Source: Streptococcus sp. Marseille-Q0941
GTDB lineage: Bacteria > Bacillota > Bacilli > Lactobacillales > Streptococcaceae
Direction: 5' to 3'
Assembly (NCBI RefSeq): GCF_943736975.1
Contig: NZ_CALSFO010000007.1
Span: 62,001-126,000 of the forward strand
DNA length: 64,000 nucleotides
Part shown: one piece after another, positions 23,874 to 33,148 of the stretch
How the letters are laid out: each line of letters begins with the position of its first letter
Position numbering within the stretch: position 1 is the stretch's first letter
The notes under the pieces: model-generated
What the model was told of the DNA's origin: nothing
Seen by the model: only the letters and a program-made list of their open reading frames with translations
The model's database searches: none
Made by a program: the position numbers and the translations under genes

Positions 23874-24018
23874 GGGACTCCTTTGATAGCTATTTGCCAG
23901 AATTTATTTGACAAATCTAACAAATAAAATAGCGCTTACCTCCATTATATCATAGAAAATAATTTTTGGGCCAAAAAGGAAAAGTCTTTTCTTTTTCCAT
24001 AATTTTCTACCTAAATTA

Positions 24019-24027
24019 TGGTACAAT
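24019..24027 (+). promoter_or_regulatory. Extended -10 promoter of pbp2b
   Basis: TGGTACAAT, an extended -10 about 25 bases before the pbp2b start; the -35 is weak. Confidence 0.5.
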
Positions 24028-24050
24028 GAAGAGTGTGATTTTGATTAGAA

Positions 24051-26111
24051 ATGAGACTGATGTGTATGAGAAAATTCAACAGCCACTCGATACCGACACG
24101 GCTTAATTTGTTATTCGCAATCGTTATTTTGCTCTTTTTAGCCATTATTGGTCGTTTGCTTTATATGCAAGTTCTTCACAAGGATTTTTATGAAAATAAA
24201 CTCGCTTCTGCTAGCCAAACTCGAGTAACCATGGGTTCTGCTCGTGGAGAAATTTATGACGCTGCAGGTAAACCGTTAGTCCAAAACACTGTGAAGCAAG
24301 TTGTTTCCTTTACACGAAGCAATAAGATGACTGCGGCTGATTTGAAGGATATTTCTAAAAAATTGTTGACCTATGTAACAGTCACCTCTCCAGAGTTGAC
24401 GGACCGACAAATGGCTGATTACTACTTGGCTGATGCTGAAGTTTATAAGAAAATAGTCGAAGCTCTTCCAAAAGATAAACGGTATGATTCAGATGGCAAT
24501 CAGCTGTCTGAAGCTCAACTTTATAACAATGCTGCTGAGAGTATCACTTCTGATCAACTGAACTATTCAGAGGATGAAAAGAAGGCCATCTATCTCTTTA
24601 GCCAGCTCAATTCAGTTGGAAATTTTGCTACAGGAAATATTCAAACAGATCCTTTGAGTGATACACAGGTAGCTGTAATTGCTTCTGCTTCAAAGGAATT
24701 GCCAGGTATTTCTATCTCTACCTCATGGGATCGAAAGGTCTTAGAAACTTCTCTTTCATCTATTGTCGGAACTGTTTCTAGTGAAAAATCAGGTCTTCCA
24801 GCAGAAGAAGTAGACGCTTATTTGAAAAAAGGTTATTCGCTCAATGATCGCGTCGGGACTTCCTATCTTGAAAAACAATACGAAGAAGTCTTGCAAGGGA
24901 AACGGACCGTCAAGGAAATCCATTTGGACAAGCATGGAGACATGGAGAGCGTAGAGAATATAGAAGAAGGTAGCAAGGGAAAAAACATCAAATTAACCAT
25001 TGATTTGGCCTTCCAAGATAGCGTAGACAGCCTCTTAAAGAGTTATTTTAATTCTGAACTTGCAAATGGTGGTGCTAAATACTCAGAAGGTGTTTATGCA
25101 GTAGCCCTTAATCCTAAGACAGGTGCTGTATTGGCAATGTCAGGAATTAAACACAATCTAGAAACAGGAGACTTGACACCAGACTCACTAGGAACAGTGA
25201 CCAATGTTTTTGTACCAGGGTCTGTCGTTAAGGCGGCAACCATCAGTTCTGGTTGGGAAAATGGAGTCTTGTCAGGCAACCAAACCTTGATAGACCAACC
25301 AATCGTCTTCCAAGGTTCTGCCCCTATCAATTCCTGGTATACCCCTTATTATTACGGTTCCTTTCCGGTTACAGCCGTTGAGGCTCTAGAATATTCATCT
25401 AATGCCTACATGGTTCAAACTGCGCTAGGAATGATGGGTCAGACCTATCAACCAAATATGACAGTCAAAACCAACCAACTTGAGTCTGCCATGGGAAAAC
25501 TTCGTTCAACCTTTGGTGAATATGGTTTGGGCGTGTCTACAGGGATCGATTTACCGGATGAGTCAACAGGCTTTATCCCTAAAGACTATGATTTGGCTAA
25601 CTATCTAAATAATGCCTTTGGACAGTTCGATAACTACACACCAATGCAGATAGCTCAGTATGTGGCGACCATTGCTAACAATGGTGTTCGTCTAGCTCCA
25701 CATATTGTCGAGGGAATATACGATAACAATGATAAGGGTGGCCTTGGGGAATTAATCCAAGCAATAGATACCAAGGAAATCAACAAGGTCAATATTTCTG
25801 AATCAGATATGGCAATCTTGCACCAAGGATTTTACCAAGTATCGCATGGAACTAGTCCCCTAACGACAGGACGGGCGTTTTTAGATGGCGCCACTGTTTC
25901 TATCAGTGGTAAGACCGGTACAGCTGAAAGCTATGTAGCTGGTGGTCAAGAAGCTAATAATACCAATGCTGTGGCCTATGCTCCAACAGAAAATCCTCAA
26001 ATTGCAGTTGCAGTAGTCTTTCCTCATAATACCAATTTAACCAAAAATGTTGGGCCAGCAATTGCTCGCGACATTATCAATTTATATAATCAACACCATC
26101 CAATGAATTAG
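24051..26111 (+). CDS. pbp2b: Penicillin-binding protein 2B (class B transpeptidase)
   Basis: Essential D,D-transpeptidase of peripheral wall synthesis (686 residues). One membrane anchor ([17 protein letters not shown]), a dimerisation domain, then a transpeptidase domain with SVVK (Ser nucleophile), SSN followed by Ala, and KTGTAE. Relative to the pneumococcal protein as I recall it, the Ala after SSN corresponds to T446A, the classic change in low-affinity PBP2b; the numbering agrees after allowing for the MRKFN start and a one-residue insertion (WYTPYYYG). Starts at 24060 and 24066 are also possible. Also called penA. It is co-transcribed with recR 10 bases downstream. Confidence 0.96.
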   Translation: MRLMCMRKFNSHSIPTRLNLLFAIVILLFLAIIGRLLYMQVLHKDFYENKLASASQTRVTMGSARGEIYDAAGKPLVQNTVKQVVSFTRSNKMTAADLKDISKKLLTYVTVTSPELTDRQMADYYLADAEVYKKIVEALPKDKRYDSDGNQLSEAQLYNNAAESITSDQLNYSEDEKKAIYLFSQLNSVGNFATGNIQTDPLSDTQVAVIASASKELPGISISTSWDRKVLETSLSSIVGTVSSEKSGLPAEEVDAYLKKGYSLNDRVGTSYLEKQYEEVLQGKRTVKEIHLDKHGDMESVENIEEGSKGKNIKLTIDLAFQDSVDSLLKSYFNSELANGGAKYSEGVYAVALNPKTGAVLAMSGIKHNLETGDLTPDSLGTVTNVFVPGSVVKAATISSGWENGVLSGNQTLIDQPIVFQGSAPINSWYTPYYYGSFPVTAVEALEYSSNAYMVQTALGMMGQTYQPNMTVKTNQLESAMGKLRSTFGEYGLGVSTGIDLPDESTGFIPKDYDLANYLNNAFGQFDNYTPMQIAQYVATIANNGVRLAPHIVEGIYDNNDKGGLGELIQAIDTKEINKVNISESDMAILHQGFYQVSHGTSPLTTGRAFLDGATVSISGKTGTAESYVAGGQEANNTNAVAYAPTENPQIAVAVVFPHNTNLTKNVGPAIARDIINLYNQHHPMN

Positions 26112-26121
26112 AAAGGAAGCC

Positions 26122-26718
26122 ATGCTTTATCCAACACCTATTGCTAAGTTGATTGACAGCTATTCTAAACTTCCAGGTATCGGGATTAAGACAGCGACCC
26201 GACTGGCCTTTTATACCATTGGAATGTCGGATGATGACGTCAATGAATTTGCAAAAAATCTTCTGGCAGCTAAACGAGAATTGACCTATTGTTCAATCTG
26301 CGGACGCTTGACAGATGATGATCCATGTTCAATCTGTACGGATCCTAGTCGTGACCAGACTACTATCCTAGTATTAGAGGATAGCCGAGACGTAGCAGCT
26401 ATGGAGAATATCCAAGAATACCATGGACTCTATCATGTCTTGCACGGATTGATCTCCCCTATGAATGGGATTAGCCCAGATGACATCAACCTGAAAAGTC
26501 TCATGACTCGCCTCATGGATAGTGAAGTTTCTGAGGTCATCGTAGCCACCAATGCAACAGCAGATGGTGAGGCGACCTCCATGTATATCTCTCGGCTACT
26601 CAAACCCGCGGGGATTAAGGTTACTCGTCTAGCACGAGGTCTAGCAGTAGGAGCAGATATCGAATATGCGGACGAAGTAACGCTCCTAAGAGCCATTGAA
26701 AATCGTACCGAACTTTAG
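26122..26718 (+). CDS. recR: Recombination protein RecR
   Basis: RecFOR-pathway protein (198 residues) that helps load RecA at gaps. Helix-hairpin-helix [16 protein letters not shown] (about 16-31), four-Cys zinc finger [16 protein letters not shown] (about 57-72), Toprim domain starting [14 protein letters not shown] (about 81), and the C-terminal Walker B-like region. It follows pbp2b directly with an AAAGGAAG ribosome site. Confidence 0.97.
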   Translation: MLYPTPIAKLIDSYSKLPGIGIKTATRLAFYTIGMSDDDVNEFAKNLLAAKRELTYCSICGRLTDDDPCSICTDPSRDQTTILVLEDSRDVAAMENIQEYHGLYHVLHGLISPMNGISPDDINLKSLMTRLMDSEVSEVIVATNATADGEATSMYISRLLKPAGIKVTRLARGLAVGADIEYADEVTLLRAIENRTEL

Positions 26719-26771
26719 TCTGTAAGGATATAGAATGGGTAATTAGTTAGCAGATAAGATTTCAAGAAATC

Positions 26772-26807
26772 AAGAGACTAGATTTATTTTTAATCCAGTC
26801 TCTTTTG
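26772..26807 (+). terminator. Terminator after recR
   Basis: Stem AAGAGACTAGATT / AATCCAGTCTCTT (one mismatch) with an A/T loop, then TTT. Confidence 0.8.
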
Positions 26808-26883
26808 TGCTATTCAAGTTTAAAAAAATAAACAAATGTGATATACTAAAAAGCGAGTATTCTAGTAGAAATAGGACAATCAT

Positions 26884-27927
26884 ATGAAACAAACAATTAT
26901 TCTATTATATGGTGGACGCAGTGCAGAGCGTGAAGTGTCTGTATTGTCAGCTGAGAGTGTCATGCGTGCGGTTAACTATGACCGTTTTGCAGTCAAAACT
27001 TTCTTTATCAGCCAGTCTGGTGATTTTATCAAAACCCAAGAATTTACCCAAACTCCTGGCCAAGATGAACGTCTCATGACCAATGAAACGATTGATTGGG
27101 ACAAGAAAATTGCTCCAAGTGCCATCTACGAAGAAGGCGCAGTTGTTTTTCCAGTTCTTCATGGACCTATGGGAGAAGACGGTTCCGTTCAAGGTTTCCT
27201 AGAAGTCTTGAAAATGCCTTATGTCGGTTGCAACATCTTGTCTTCAAGCCTTGCTATGGACAAAATCACGACTAAACGTGTCTTGGAATCTGCTGGGATT
27301 GCCCAAGTTCCTTACGTAGCCATTGTTGAAGGAGATGACTTAGCTTCTAAGATCGCAGAAGTTGAAGAAAAATTAAGCTACCCAGTCTTTACCAAACCAT
27401 CTAATATGGGTTCTAGTGTTGGTATTTCTAAGTCTGAAAATAAAGAGGAACTCCATCAAGCTCTCGAACTCGCCTTTAAATATGATAGCCGTGTCTTGGT
27501 AGAGCAAGGTGTCAATGCGCGTGAAATCGAAGTTGGACTTTTAGGAAACTATGATGTCAAGAGCACTCTACCTGGTGAAGTTGTCAAGGACGTAGCCTTC
27601 TATGACTACGAAGCAAAATACATCGATAACAAGATTACTATGGATATTCCAGCCAAGATTAGTGATGATGTAGTAGCAGTCATGCGTAAAAATGCAGAAG
27701 CTGCCTTCCGTGCTATTGGCGGGCTTGGTCTCTCACGTTGTGATTTCTTCTATACAGATAAGGGAGAAGTTTTCCTAAATGAGCTAAACACCATGCCAGG
27801 ATTTACTCAGTGGTCTATGTATCCATTGCTCTGGGACAATATGGGAATTAGCTATCCAGAACTAATCGAGCGTTTGGTTGATCTTGCTAAAGAAAGCTTT
27901 AACAAGCGTGAAGCGCACCTATTGTAA
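26884..27927 (+). CDS. ddl: D-alanine--D-alanine ligase
   Basis: ATP-grasp enzyme (347 residues) making D-Ala-D-Ala for the peptidoglycan stem. N-terminal [10 protein letters not shown] (about 10-19), ATP-binding [12 protein letters not shown] (about 172), and Mg-binding [13 protein letters not shown] (about 298). Promoter: extended -10 TGATATACT about 40 bases upstream. With murF it forms a precursor-synthesis pair that supplies the wall enzyme PBP2b encoded just before. Confidence 0.97.
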   Translation: MKQTIILLYGGRSAEREVSVLSAESVMRAVNYDRFAVKTFFISQSGDFIKTQEFTQTPGQDERLMTNETIDWDKKIAPSAIYEEGAVVFPVLHGPMGEDGSVQGFLEVLKMPYVGCNILSSSLAMDKITTKRVLESAGIAQVPYVAIVEGDDLASKIAEVEEKLSYPVFTKPSNMGSSVGISKSENKEELHQALELAFKYDSRVLVEQGVNAREIEVGLLGNYDVKSTLPGEVVKDVAFYDYEAKYIDNKITMDIPAKISDDVVAVMRKNAEAAFRAIGGLGLSRCDFFYTDKGEVFLNELNTMPGFTQWSMYPLLWDNMGISYPELIERLVDLAKESFNKREAHLL

Positions 27928-27939
27928 AGATAGCTATAA

Positions 27940-27968
27940 GGGCGGGGCAAGACTTCCTGCCCCTTTTT
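27940..27968 (+). terminator. Hairpin between ddl and murF
   Basis: Stem GGGGCA / TGCCCC with loop AGACTTCC and a following TTTTT. It probably lowers read-through into murF. Confidence 0.7.
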
Positions 27969-27980
27969 AAAGGAGTAAAC

Positions 27981-29354
27981 ATGAAACTTACGATTCACGA
28001 AGTTGCGCGTGCCGTCGGTGCAAAAAATGATGTGACAAGCTATGCGGACAGCCCACTAGTCAAGGCAGAGTTTGATAGTCGTTTGATTGGACCTGGAGAC
28101 TTGTTTGTGCCTCTAAAGGGAGCGCGTGATGGTCATGACTTTATCGAGACGGCTTTTGAAAATGGCGCAGCTTTAACCTTGTCAGAGAAGGAAGTAGAAG
28201 GTCATCCCTATATTCTAGTAGATGATGTATTAACAGCCTTTCAAACTCTCGCAGCCTATTACCTTCAAAAAACAGGAGTAGATGTTTTTGCTGTTACAGG
28301 TTCGAACGGTAAGACAACGACCAAGGATATGTTGGCCCATTTGCTTTCTACAAGCTATAAAACCTACAAAACGCAAGGAAATTATAATAACGAGATTGGA
28401 TTACCTTATACAGTTCTTCATATGCCAGATGATACTGAAAAGCTGGTCTTGGAAATGGGGCAGGATCACTTAGGAGATATCCATCTCTTATCTGAACTAG
28501 CTCATCCAAAGACAGCTATCGTGACCTTGGTCGGAGAAGCTCATTTGGCCTTCTTCGAGGACCGTTCTGAAATTGCCAAAGGGAAATTGCAAATCGCTGA
28601 TGGGATGGAAAAGGGTGCCTTGCTTTTAGCACCAGCTGATCCAATTGTAGAGGATTATCTACCTACTGAGCAAAAAGTGGTTCGTTTTGGTCCGGGTGCA
28701 GAACTCGAGATTACAGACTTAATTGAGCGTAAGGATAGCTTAACCTTCAAGGCAAATTTTTTGGAAAAATCCCTGGATTTACCAGTAACTGGCAAGTACA
28801 ATGCGACCAATGCTATGATTGCTTCTTACGTTACCTTGCAAGAAGGAGTGTCTGAGGAGCAGATAGGTCAAGCCTTCCATAATCTAGAGTTGACCCGAAA
28901 TCGTACCGAGTGGAAAAAGGCTGCCAACGGTGCAGATATCTTATCAGATGTCTATAATGCCAACCCAACAGCCATGAAGTTGATTTTAGAAACTTTCTCT
29001 GCTATCCCAGCTAATGAAGGTGGCAAAAAAATAGCAGTTCTGGCGGATATGAAGGAACTTGGCGACCAGTCTGTCCAACTCCATAATCAAATGATTTTGA
29101 GCCTTTCCCCAGATGTCCTTGATACCGTTATTTTCTACGGAGAAGATATTGCGGAATTAAGCCAGCTGGCTAGTCAAATGTTTCCAATCGGCCACGTTTT
29201 CTACTTCAAGAAAACAGCTGACGAGGACCAATTTGAAGACCTAGTCAAGCAGGTTAAGGAAAGCCTTGGAGCCAATGACCAAATTTTACTTAAAGGTTCC
29301 AACTCTATGAATCTAGCTAAGCTAGTAGAAAGTCTAGAAAATGAGCACAACTGA
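27981..29354 (+). CDS. murF: UDP-N-acetylmuramoyl-tripeptide--D-alanyl-D-alanine ligase
   Basis: Mur ligase (457 residues) that joins D-Ala-D-Ala to UDP-MurNAc-tripeptide. P-loop VTGSNGKTTTKDM (about 107-119), the YNNEIGLPYTVL segment (about 136), and YNANPTAM (about 322). Ribosome site AAAGGAG. Its end overlaps the Nudix gene by 14 bases, which suggests coupled translation. Confidence 0.97.
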   Translation: MKLTIHEVARAVGAKNDVTSYADSPLVKAEFDSRLIGPGDLFVPLKGARDGHDFIETAFENGAALTLSEKEVEGHPYILVDDVLTAFQTLAAYYLQKTGVDVFAVTGSNGKTTTKDMLAHLLSTSYKTYKTQGNYNNEIGLPYTVLHMPDDTEKLVLEMGQDHLGDIHLLSELAHPKTAIVTLVGEAHLAFFEDRSEIAKGKLQIADGMEKGALLLAPADPIVEDYLPTEQKVVRFGPGAELEITDLIERKDSLTFKANFLEKSLDLPVTGKYNATNAMIASYVTLQEGVSEEQIGQAFHNLELTRNRTEWKKAANGADILSDVYNANPTAMKLILETFSAIPANEGGKKIAVLADMKELGDQSVQLHNQMILSLSPDVLDTVIFYGEDIAELSQLASQMFPIGHVFYFKKTADEDQFEDLVKQVKESLGANDQILLKGSNSMNLAKLVESLENEHN

Positions 29355-29952
29355 TTTTGCTAAGGCTCTGCAGAGAATGTTAGCCATCACTGATACTGGT
29401 TTGACCTATACAAAGGACACTTTTGACCGTGAACGTTATGAGGATTTACGTCAGATTTTATCGAACGTATTGCAGGAGACTACGGATCTTAATCAAGAGG
29501 AATTGACTGCGATCTTAAAACCAACAGCTAGCTATGCAACTCCCTTGATGGATGTAAGGGCTTGGATTATTCAAGACCAGAAGATTTGTTTGGTTAGAGG
29601 ACAAGGAGAGGATACTTGGGCATTACCTGGTGGCTTTGGTGAAGTAGGCTATTCCCCTAAGGAAAATATTCGAAAAGAAGTTCAGGAAGAAACAGGCTTT
29701 TTTGCAGAAGTAGGCTCTTTATTGGCTATTTTTGATACCAATCGCTTTCAAATGCAGAGTAAGCAGTATGCCAAGTTTGTATTTGATTGTCGACTATTGG
29801 ATGGGGACTTTCAAGAAAATCAAGAAGTTGCTGAATTAGGATTTTTTGACATTTCGGCTCTCCCTCCCTTATCTGAAAAAAGAATAACCAAGGAACAAAT
29901 GGAGATTCTATGGCAGGTCTATAAGGGTGAGCGGGAACAATATATCGATTAG
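29341..29952 (+). CDS. Nudix hydrolase (ADP-ribose pyrophosphatase-like)
   Basis: Hydrolase of nucleoside-diphosphate-linked compounds, 203 residues. An N-terminal helical region (1-65; Nudix_N-like) is followed by the Nudix domain. The Nudix box runs from the Gly of LPGGFGEVGYSP (about 97) to KEVQEETGFFAEVG (about 118), with all the metal-binding Glu residues present. The substrate cannot be told from sequence. It starts inside the end of murF (14-base overlap). Confidence 0.9.
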   Translation: MSTTDFAKALQRMLAITDTGLTYTKDTFDRERYEDLRQILSNVLQETTDLNQEELTAILKPTASYATPLMDVRAWIIQDQKICLVRGQGEDTWALPGGFGEVGYSPKENIRKEVQEETGFFAEVGSLLAIFDTNRFQMQSKQYAKFVFDCRLLDGDFQENQEVAELGFFDISALPPLSEKRITKEQMEILWQVYKGEREQYID

Positions 29953-30073
29953 AAGCTTTGTTTTATCTTAAGGCCACTAGCTTCTTTGGAACACAAAAAT
30001 ATTAGAAATAAATGTAAGCTATGATCTATGGAGATAAGTAAGAGGTGGCTTATATGAAAATGAGGAAAATTAT

Positions 30074-30781
30074 ATGAATGTTTGGGATGCTTTATTTACC
30101 ACCCAGGCTACGGAGCCACCCCAATTTGGATTTACTTGGTACGCAAGCACATTTGCCTTACTGTTTTTGACAATTTATCTTGCTTACCGCTATCGTGATA
30201 ATAAGGTTTGTCAACGATTTTTCCAGATAATACAGGCAATACAGTTAATCGCGCTTTACAGCTGGTATTGGATCAACCAGTTCCCGCTGTCAGAAAGCTT
30301 GCCTTTTTATCATTGCCGATTAGCCATGTTTGTAGTTCTACTACTACCAGGTGTTTCAAAAACCAAACAGTATTTTGCTTTGCTTGGAACCTTTGGGACG
30401 ATTGCAGCTTTTGTTTATCCAATCCCAGACGCTTACTCTTTCCCACACATCGTTATTTTGTCCTTTATTTTCGGACATCTAGCCCTTCTTGGAAATTCCT
30501 TGATTTATCTTTTAAACAACTACGATGCTCGTCTCTTGGATTTCAAAGGTATTCTTATACTGACCTCTTTACTTAATGGTTTGATTTTTATAGTCAATTT
30601 ATTGACGGGTGGAGATTACGGTTTTATGACAAAACCACCATTGGTGGGAGACCACGGTCTTGTGGTTAATTATATCATTGTCACTCTATTTTTGGCTTGT
30701 GCTATTTTCCTCTTCTCTAAAGGTTTTCAGGTCATCACTCAGGAGAAGGCAGAAAGAAGATTGAAAATCTGGCAGAAATAA
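30074..30781 (+). CDS. TIGR02206 family membrane protein (YwaF-like)
   Basis: Integral membrane protein of 235 residues with about six or seven hydrophobic segments (for example FALLFLTIYLAYRY near the N-terminus and YIIVTLFLACAIFLFSKGF near the end). It resembles the TIGR02206/YwaF family, whose function is unknown. ATG at 30074 follows a GAGGAAA site. It stands alone between the murF-Nudix pair and the ribosomal protein operon. Confidence 0.75.
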   Translation: MNVWDALFTTQATEPPQFGFTWYASTFALLFLTIYLAYRYRDNKVCQRFFQIIQAIQLIALYSWYWINQFPLSESLPFYHCRLAMFVVLLLPGVSKTKQYFALLGTFGTIAAFVYPIPDAYSFPHIVILSFIFGHLALLGNSLIYLLNNYDARLLDFKGILILTSLLNGLIFIVNLLTGGDYGFMTKPPLVGDHGLVVNYIIVTLFLACAIFLFSKGFQVITQEKAERRLKIWQK

Positions 30782-30800
30782 AAAATATTTTCCCAACCGC

Positions 30801-30830
30801 TTGACTTTTATCTGAGAATTTTGATACAAT
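30801..30830 (+). promoter_or_regulatory. rplM-rpsI promoter
   Basis: -35 TTGACT (30801-30806) and -10 TACAAT (30825-30830), spacing 18. Confidence 0.8.
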
Positions 30831-30837
30831 AGTAGGC

Positions 30838-30925
30838 GGTATTGTTTACCCCATTTGTAAGGCCCCGGAACCTTTCAAATACCCCGCGGACCGGAACATC
30901 CGCCCTGTAAACAAAAACGATATTC
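30838..30925 (+). ncRNA. L13 ribosomal protein leader
   Basis: The 5' leader of rplM holds a closing stem GTTTAC (about 30845) / GTAAAC (about 30906) around a C/G-rich structured core (GGCCCCGGAACC, CCCGCGGACCGG). This is the pattern of the Firmicute L13 leader, through which L13 is thought to control its own operon. Confidence 0.75.
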
Positions 30926-30939
30926 ATATAGGAGAAATC

Positions 30940-31386
30940 ATGAACAAAACTACATTCATGGCTAAACCAGGCCAAGTAGAACGCAAATGGTACGTTGTTG
31001 ACGCAACTGATGTACCTCTTGGACGCCTTTCAGCAGTTGTTGCTAGCGTACTTCGCGGAAAAAACAAACCAACATTCACACCACACACTGATACAGGTGA
31101 CTTCGTAATCGTTATCAATGCTGAAAAAGTTAAATTGACTGGTAAAAAAGCAACTGATAAGATCTACTACACTCACTCAAACCACCCAGGTGGATTGAAA
31201 CAAATCTCTGCTGGTGAACTTCGTTCTAAAAACGCAGTTCGTTTGATCGAAAAATCAGTTAAAGGTATGCTTCCACACAATACTCTTGGCCGCGCTCAAG
31301 GTATGAAATTGAAAGTATTCGCTGGAGCTGAGCACACTCACGCTGCACAACAACCAGAAGTTCTTGATATTTCAGGACTTATCTAA
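30940..31386 (+). CDS. rplM: 50S ribosomal protein L13
   Basis: 148 residues, standard bacterial L13 ([20 protein letters not shown] near the start, [10 protein letters not shown] about 78, [11 protein letters not shown] about 108). It is the first gene of the rplM-rpsI operon, preceded by the L13 leader and TAGGAGAA. The codon use is strongly biased, as in highly expressed genes. Confidence 0.99.
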   Translation: MNKTTFMAKPGQVERKWYVVDATDVPLGRLSAVVASVLRGKNKPTFTPHTDTGDFVIVINAEKVKLTGKKATDKIYYTHSNHPGGLKQISAGELRSKNAVRLIEKSVKGMLPHNTLGRAQGMKLKVFAGAEHTHAAQQPEVLDISGLI

Positions 31387-31404
31387 GGAAAGGAACAATA
31401 AAGT

Positions 31405-31797
31405 ATGTCACAAGCACAATATGCAGGTACTGGACGTCGTAAAAACGCTGTTGCACGCGTTCGCCTTGTTCCAGGAACTGGTAAAATCACTGTTAACAAA
31501 AAAGATGTTGAAGAGTACATCCCACACGCTGACCTTCGTCTTGTCATCAACCAACCATTCGCAGTTACTTCAACTGTAGGTTCATACGACGTTTTCGTTA
31601 ACGTTGTAGGTGGTGGATACGCTGGTCAAGCAGGAGCTATCCGTCACGGTATCGCTCGTGCCCTTCTTCAAGTAGACCCAGACTTCCGCGATTCATTGAA
31701 ACGTGCAGGACTTCTTACACGTGACTCACGTAAAGTTGAGCGTAAGAAACCAGGTCTTAAGAAAGCTCGTAAAGCATCACAATTTAGTAAACGTTAA
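31405..31797 (+). CDS. rpsI: 30S ribosomal protein S9
   Basis: 130 residues, standard S9 ([16 protein letters not shown] near the start, end [15 protein letters not shown]). The C-terminal tail reaches the decoding centre. The 3' end is the integration target of mobile elements: the last codons are repeated at 56374-56422 with synonymous differences. Confidence 0.99.
   Translation: MSQAQYAGTGRRKNAVARVRLVPGTGKITVNKKDVEEYIPHADLRLVINQPFAVTSTVGSYDVFVNVVGGGYAGQAGAIRHGIARALLQVDPDFRDSLKRAGLLTRDSRKVERKKPGLKKARKASQFSKR
31748..31784 (+). repeat. att-related direct repeat, copy A (in rpsI)
   Basis: 37 bp (AACCAGGTC...ATCACAATT) identical to 56374-56410. After it the two copies diverge for four bases and then agree again at AAACGTTAAT. 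Confidence 0.8.
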
Positions 31798-31820
31798 TTC
31801 GAAAGAATTACTATACTTAC

Positions 31821-31850
31821 AAAGAGCACCTTTCGGGGTGTTCTTTTTTA
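31821..31850 (+). terminator. Terminator after rpsI
   Basis: Stem AAAGAGCACC / GGGTGTTCTTT with G-U pairs, then T run. Confidence 0.85.
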
Positions 31851-31938
31851 TGCTTTCATACTAAATTGGTGCAATTGACACAGTTGTTGCGACTTTAGTC
31901 GCTTACAAATGTGGCTGCAACCTGACAAAGTCAGTTGC

Positions 31939-31974
31939 CTCAAAACGTTAATCAATACGATTATATCAACGTTT
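31939..31974 (+). repeat. att-related direct repeat, copy B
   Basis: 36 bp (CTCAAAACGTTAATC...CAACGTTT) identical to 56411-56446. It lies between the rpsI terminator and the integrase remnant. A hairpin-plus-T-run follows at about 31977-32011. The region 31851-31938 also holds small dyads (GCGACTTTAGTCGC; CTGAC-AAA-GTCAG). Confidence 0.8.
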
Positions 31975-31987
31975 CAAAGCACTCACA

Positions 31988-32061
31988 GGTTTGCCCTATG
32001 GGTGCTTTTTTCTGTGCTTTCTACGAGAATTTGCCCTAAAATTTGCCCTAAATTTGCACTA
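31988..32061 (+). repeat. Direct repeats beside att copy B, arm-type site candidates
   Basis: Four copies of TTTGCCCTA or a one-base variant; the last three (32028, 32040 and 32051, unit AATTTGCCCTA) are spaced 11-12 bp apart. This resembles the arm-type sites bound by the N-terminal domain of Tn916/phage-type integrases. The last copy overlaps the stop of the integrase remnant. Confidence 0.5.
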
Positions 32062-33057
32062 TTCATTTTTAATGTGTTGATAGGCGACATGTCCAGCAGA
32101 TAGGGGAACAATGTTTGAAGTATTGACATAAGTCTTGGTTGTAATCGTATCACTATGGGTTAATGCTTCTGAGATAGCTTCTAAGCTCATTCCTGCTTGT
32201 TTAGCGAGCGTTGCTCCCGTATGACGTAGTTTGTGTGGCGTAGCATGTGTAAGCTCTGGATGACGACGCTTAACAGATTTCATCTTGTTGTTAAGATAAT
32301 CAGCATGGAGACAACTGTTTACATTTCCCTTTGTATCAATGTACGTAAACACATACTGTTCTGGAGTCTGGATAATATTGAATTTAGCCAGTTCAATTTT
32401 TTGTTGTTTTTTCCATTCCTGAAGCAAGTCAGTTAACTCATTAGGAATTCGAAAAGTTGTCTTCTTGTTTCCTTTGGTAGACTTTGGATTTTTGTATTTA
32501 TCTAAAGCTTGGACTAACTGAATTTCTTGTTCCTTTGTATTAATATGCTTCCATTGCAAAGCGTAGCTCTTTGATTTTCTATCTCCCAAAAAGAAGGTAG
32601 TATAGAATAAAACATAGTCTTTGAATAGAATTTTTTCAGTATCTAAATCTTTTTCAAAAGCTGTAAGCCATGCTTGAAGTTCTTCTTGAGATAGAGATAA
32701 ATCTTCATCTTTTTTTGATTCCTGTAGCTTGATTTTCTTAGTGGCTTTGATACGGCTTATCGTTTTTGATAGGCGATTAGTTTCGATATACTCTAATTCT
32801 TCTGCCCAGTCAAAGATAGAGTTAACATAGCTCCTGATAACTTTGAAATTTGCATATTCTTCAGCCTTTTGAGTCAATAGATTTAGTACAACTTGTTTAT
32901 TTTAATTAAGAAAGTCTATTGAATAATTCCCAAGTAAGGGTAAGATGTGTTTCCTAAAAGCAATTTCTGTTCCAACTATAGTTGCTTGAGATGGTGGTTT
33001 AGTAGCAGAAGTAGTTTGACCTGCTTTGTAAGATTCCGACCAAATGTTTTGATAAAA
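32059..33057 (-). pseudogene. Tyrosine integrase remnant (5'-truncated, with an in-frame stop)
   Basis: The catalytic part (272 residues, 32059-32877) keeps the full active-site set: Arg in GDRKSKSYALQW, HKLRHTG, ALTHSD and Tyr in KTYVN. Read further upstream on the same strand, the core-binding domain continues (FYQNIWSESYKAGQTTSATK...) but is broken by a TAA at 32902-32904, probably from CAA. Homology stops at about 33057, exactly where the YD-repeat frame begins, so the N-terminal arm-binding domain has been lost. The gene points toward att copy B, as is usual for integrases at an element's end. Probably inactive. Confidence 0.8.
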
Positions 33058-33148
33058 GTATGATGGTTTTGGCCGTAAAGTCGGTGCTTCGAATGGAGAA
33101 GGTGGAACCTATAGTTACACTTATGATGGTGTTGGAAACCAGCTTTCC

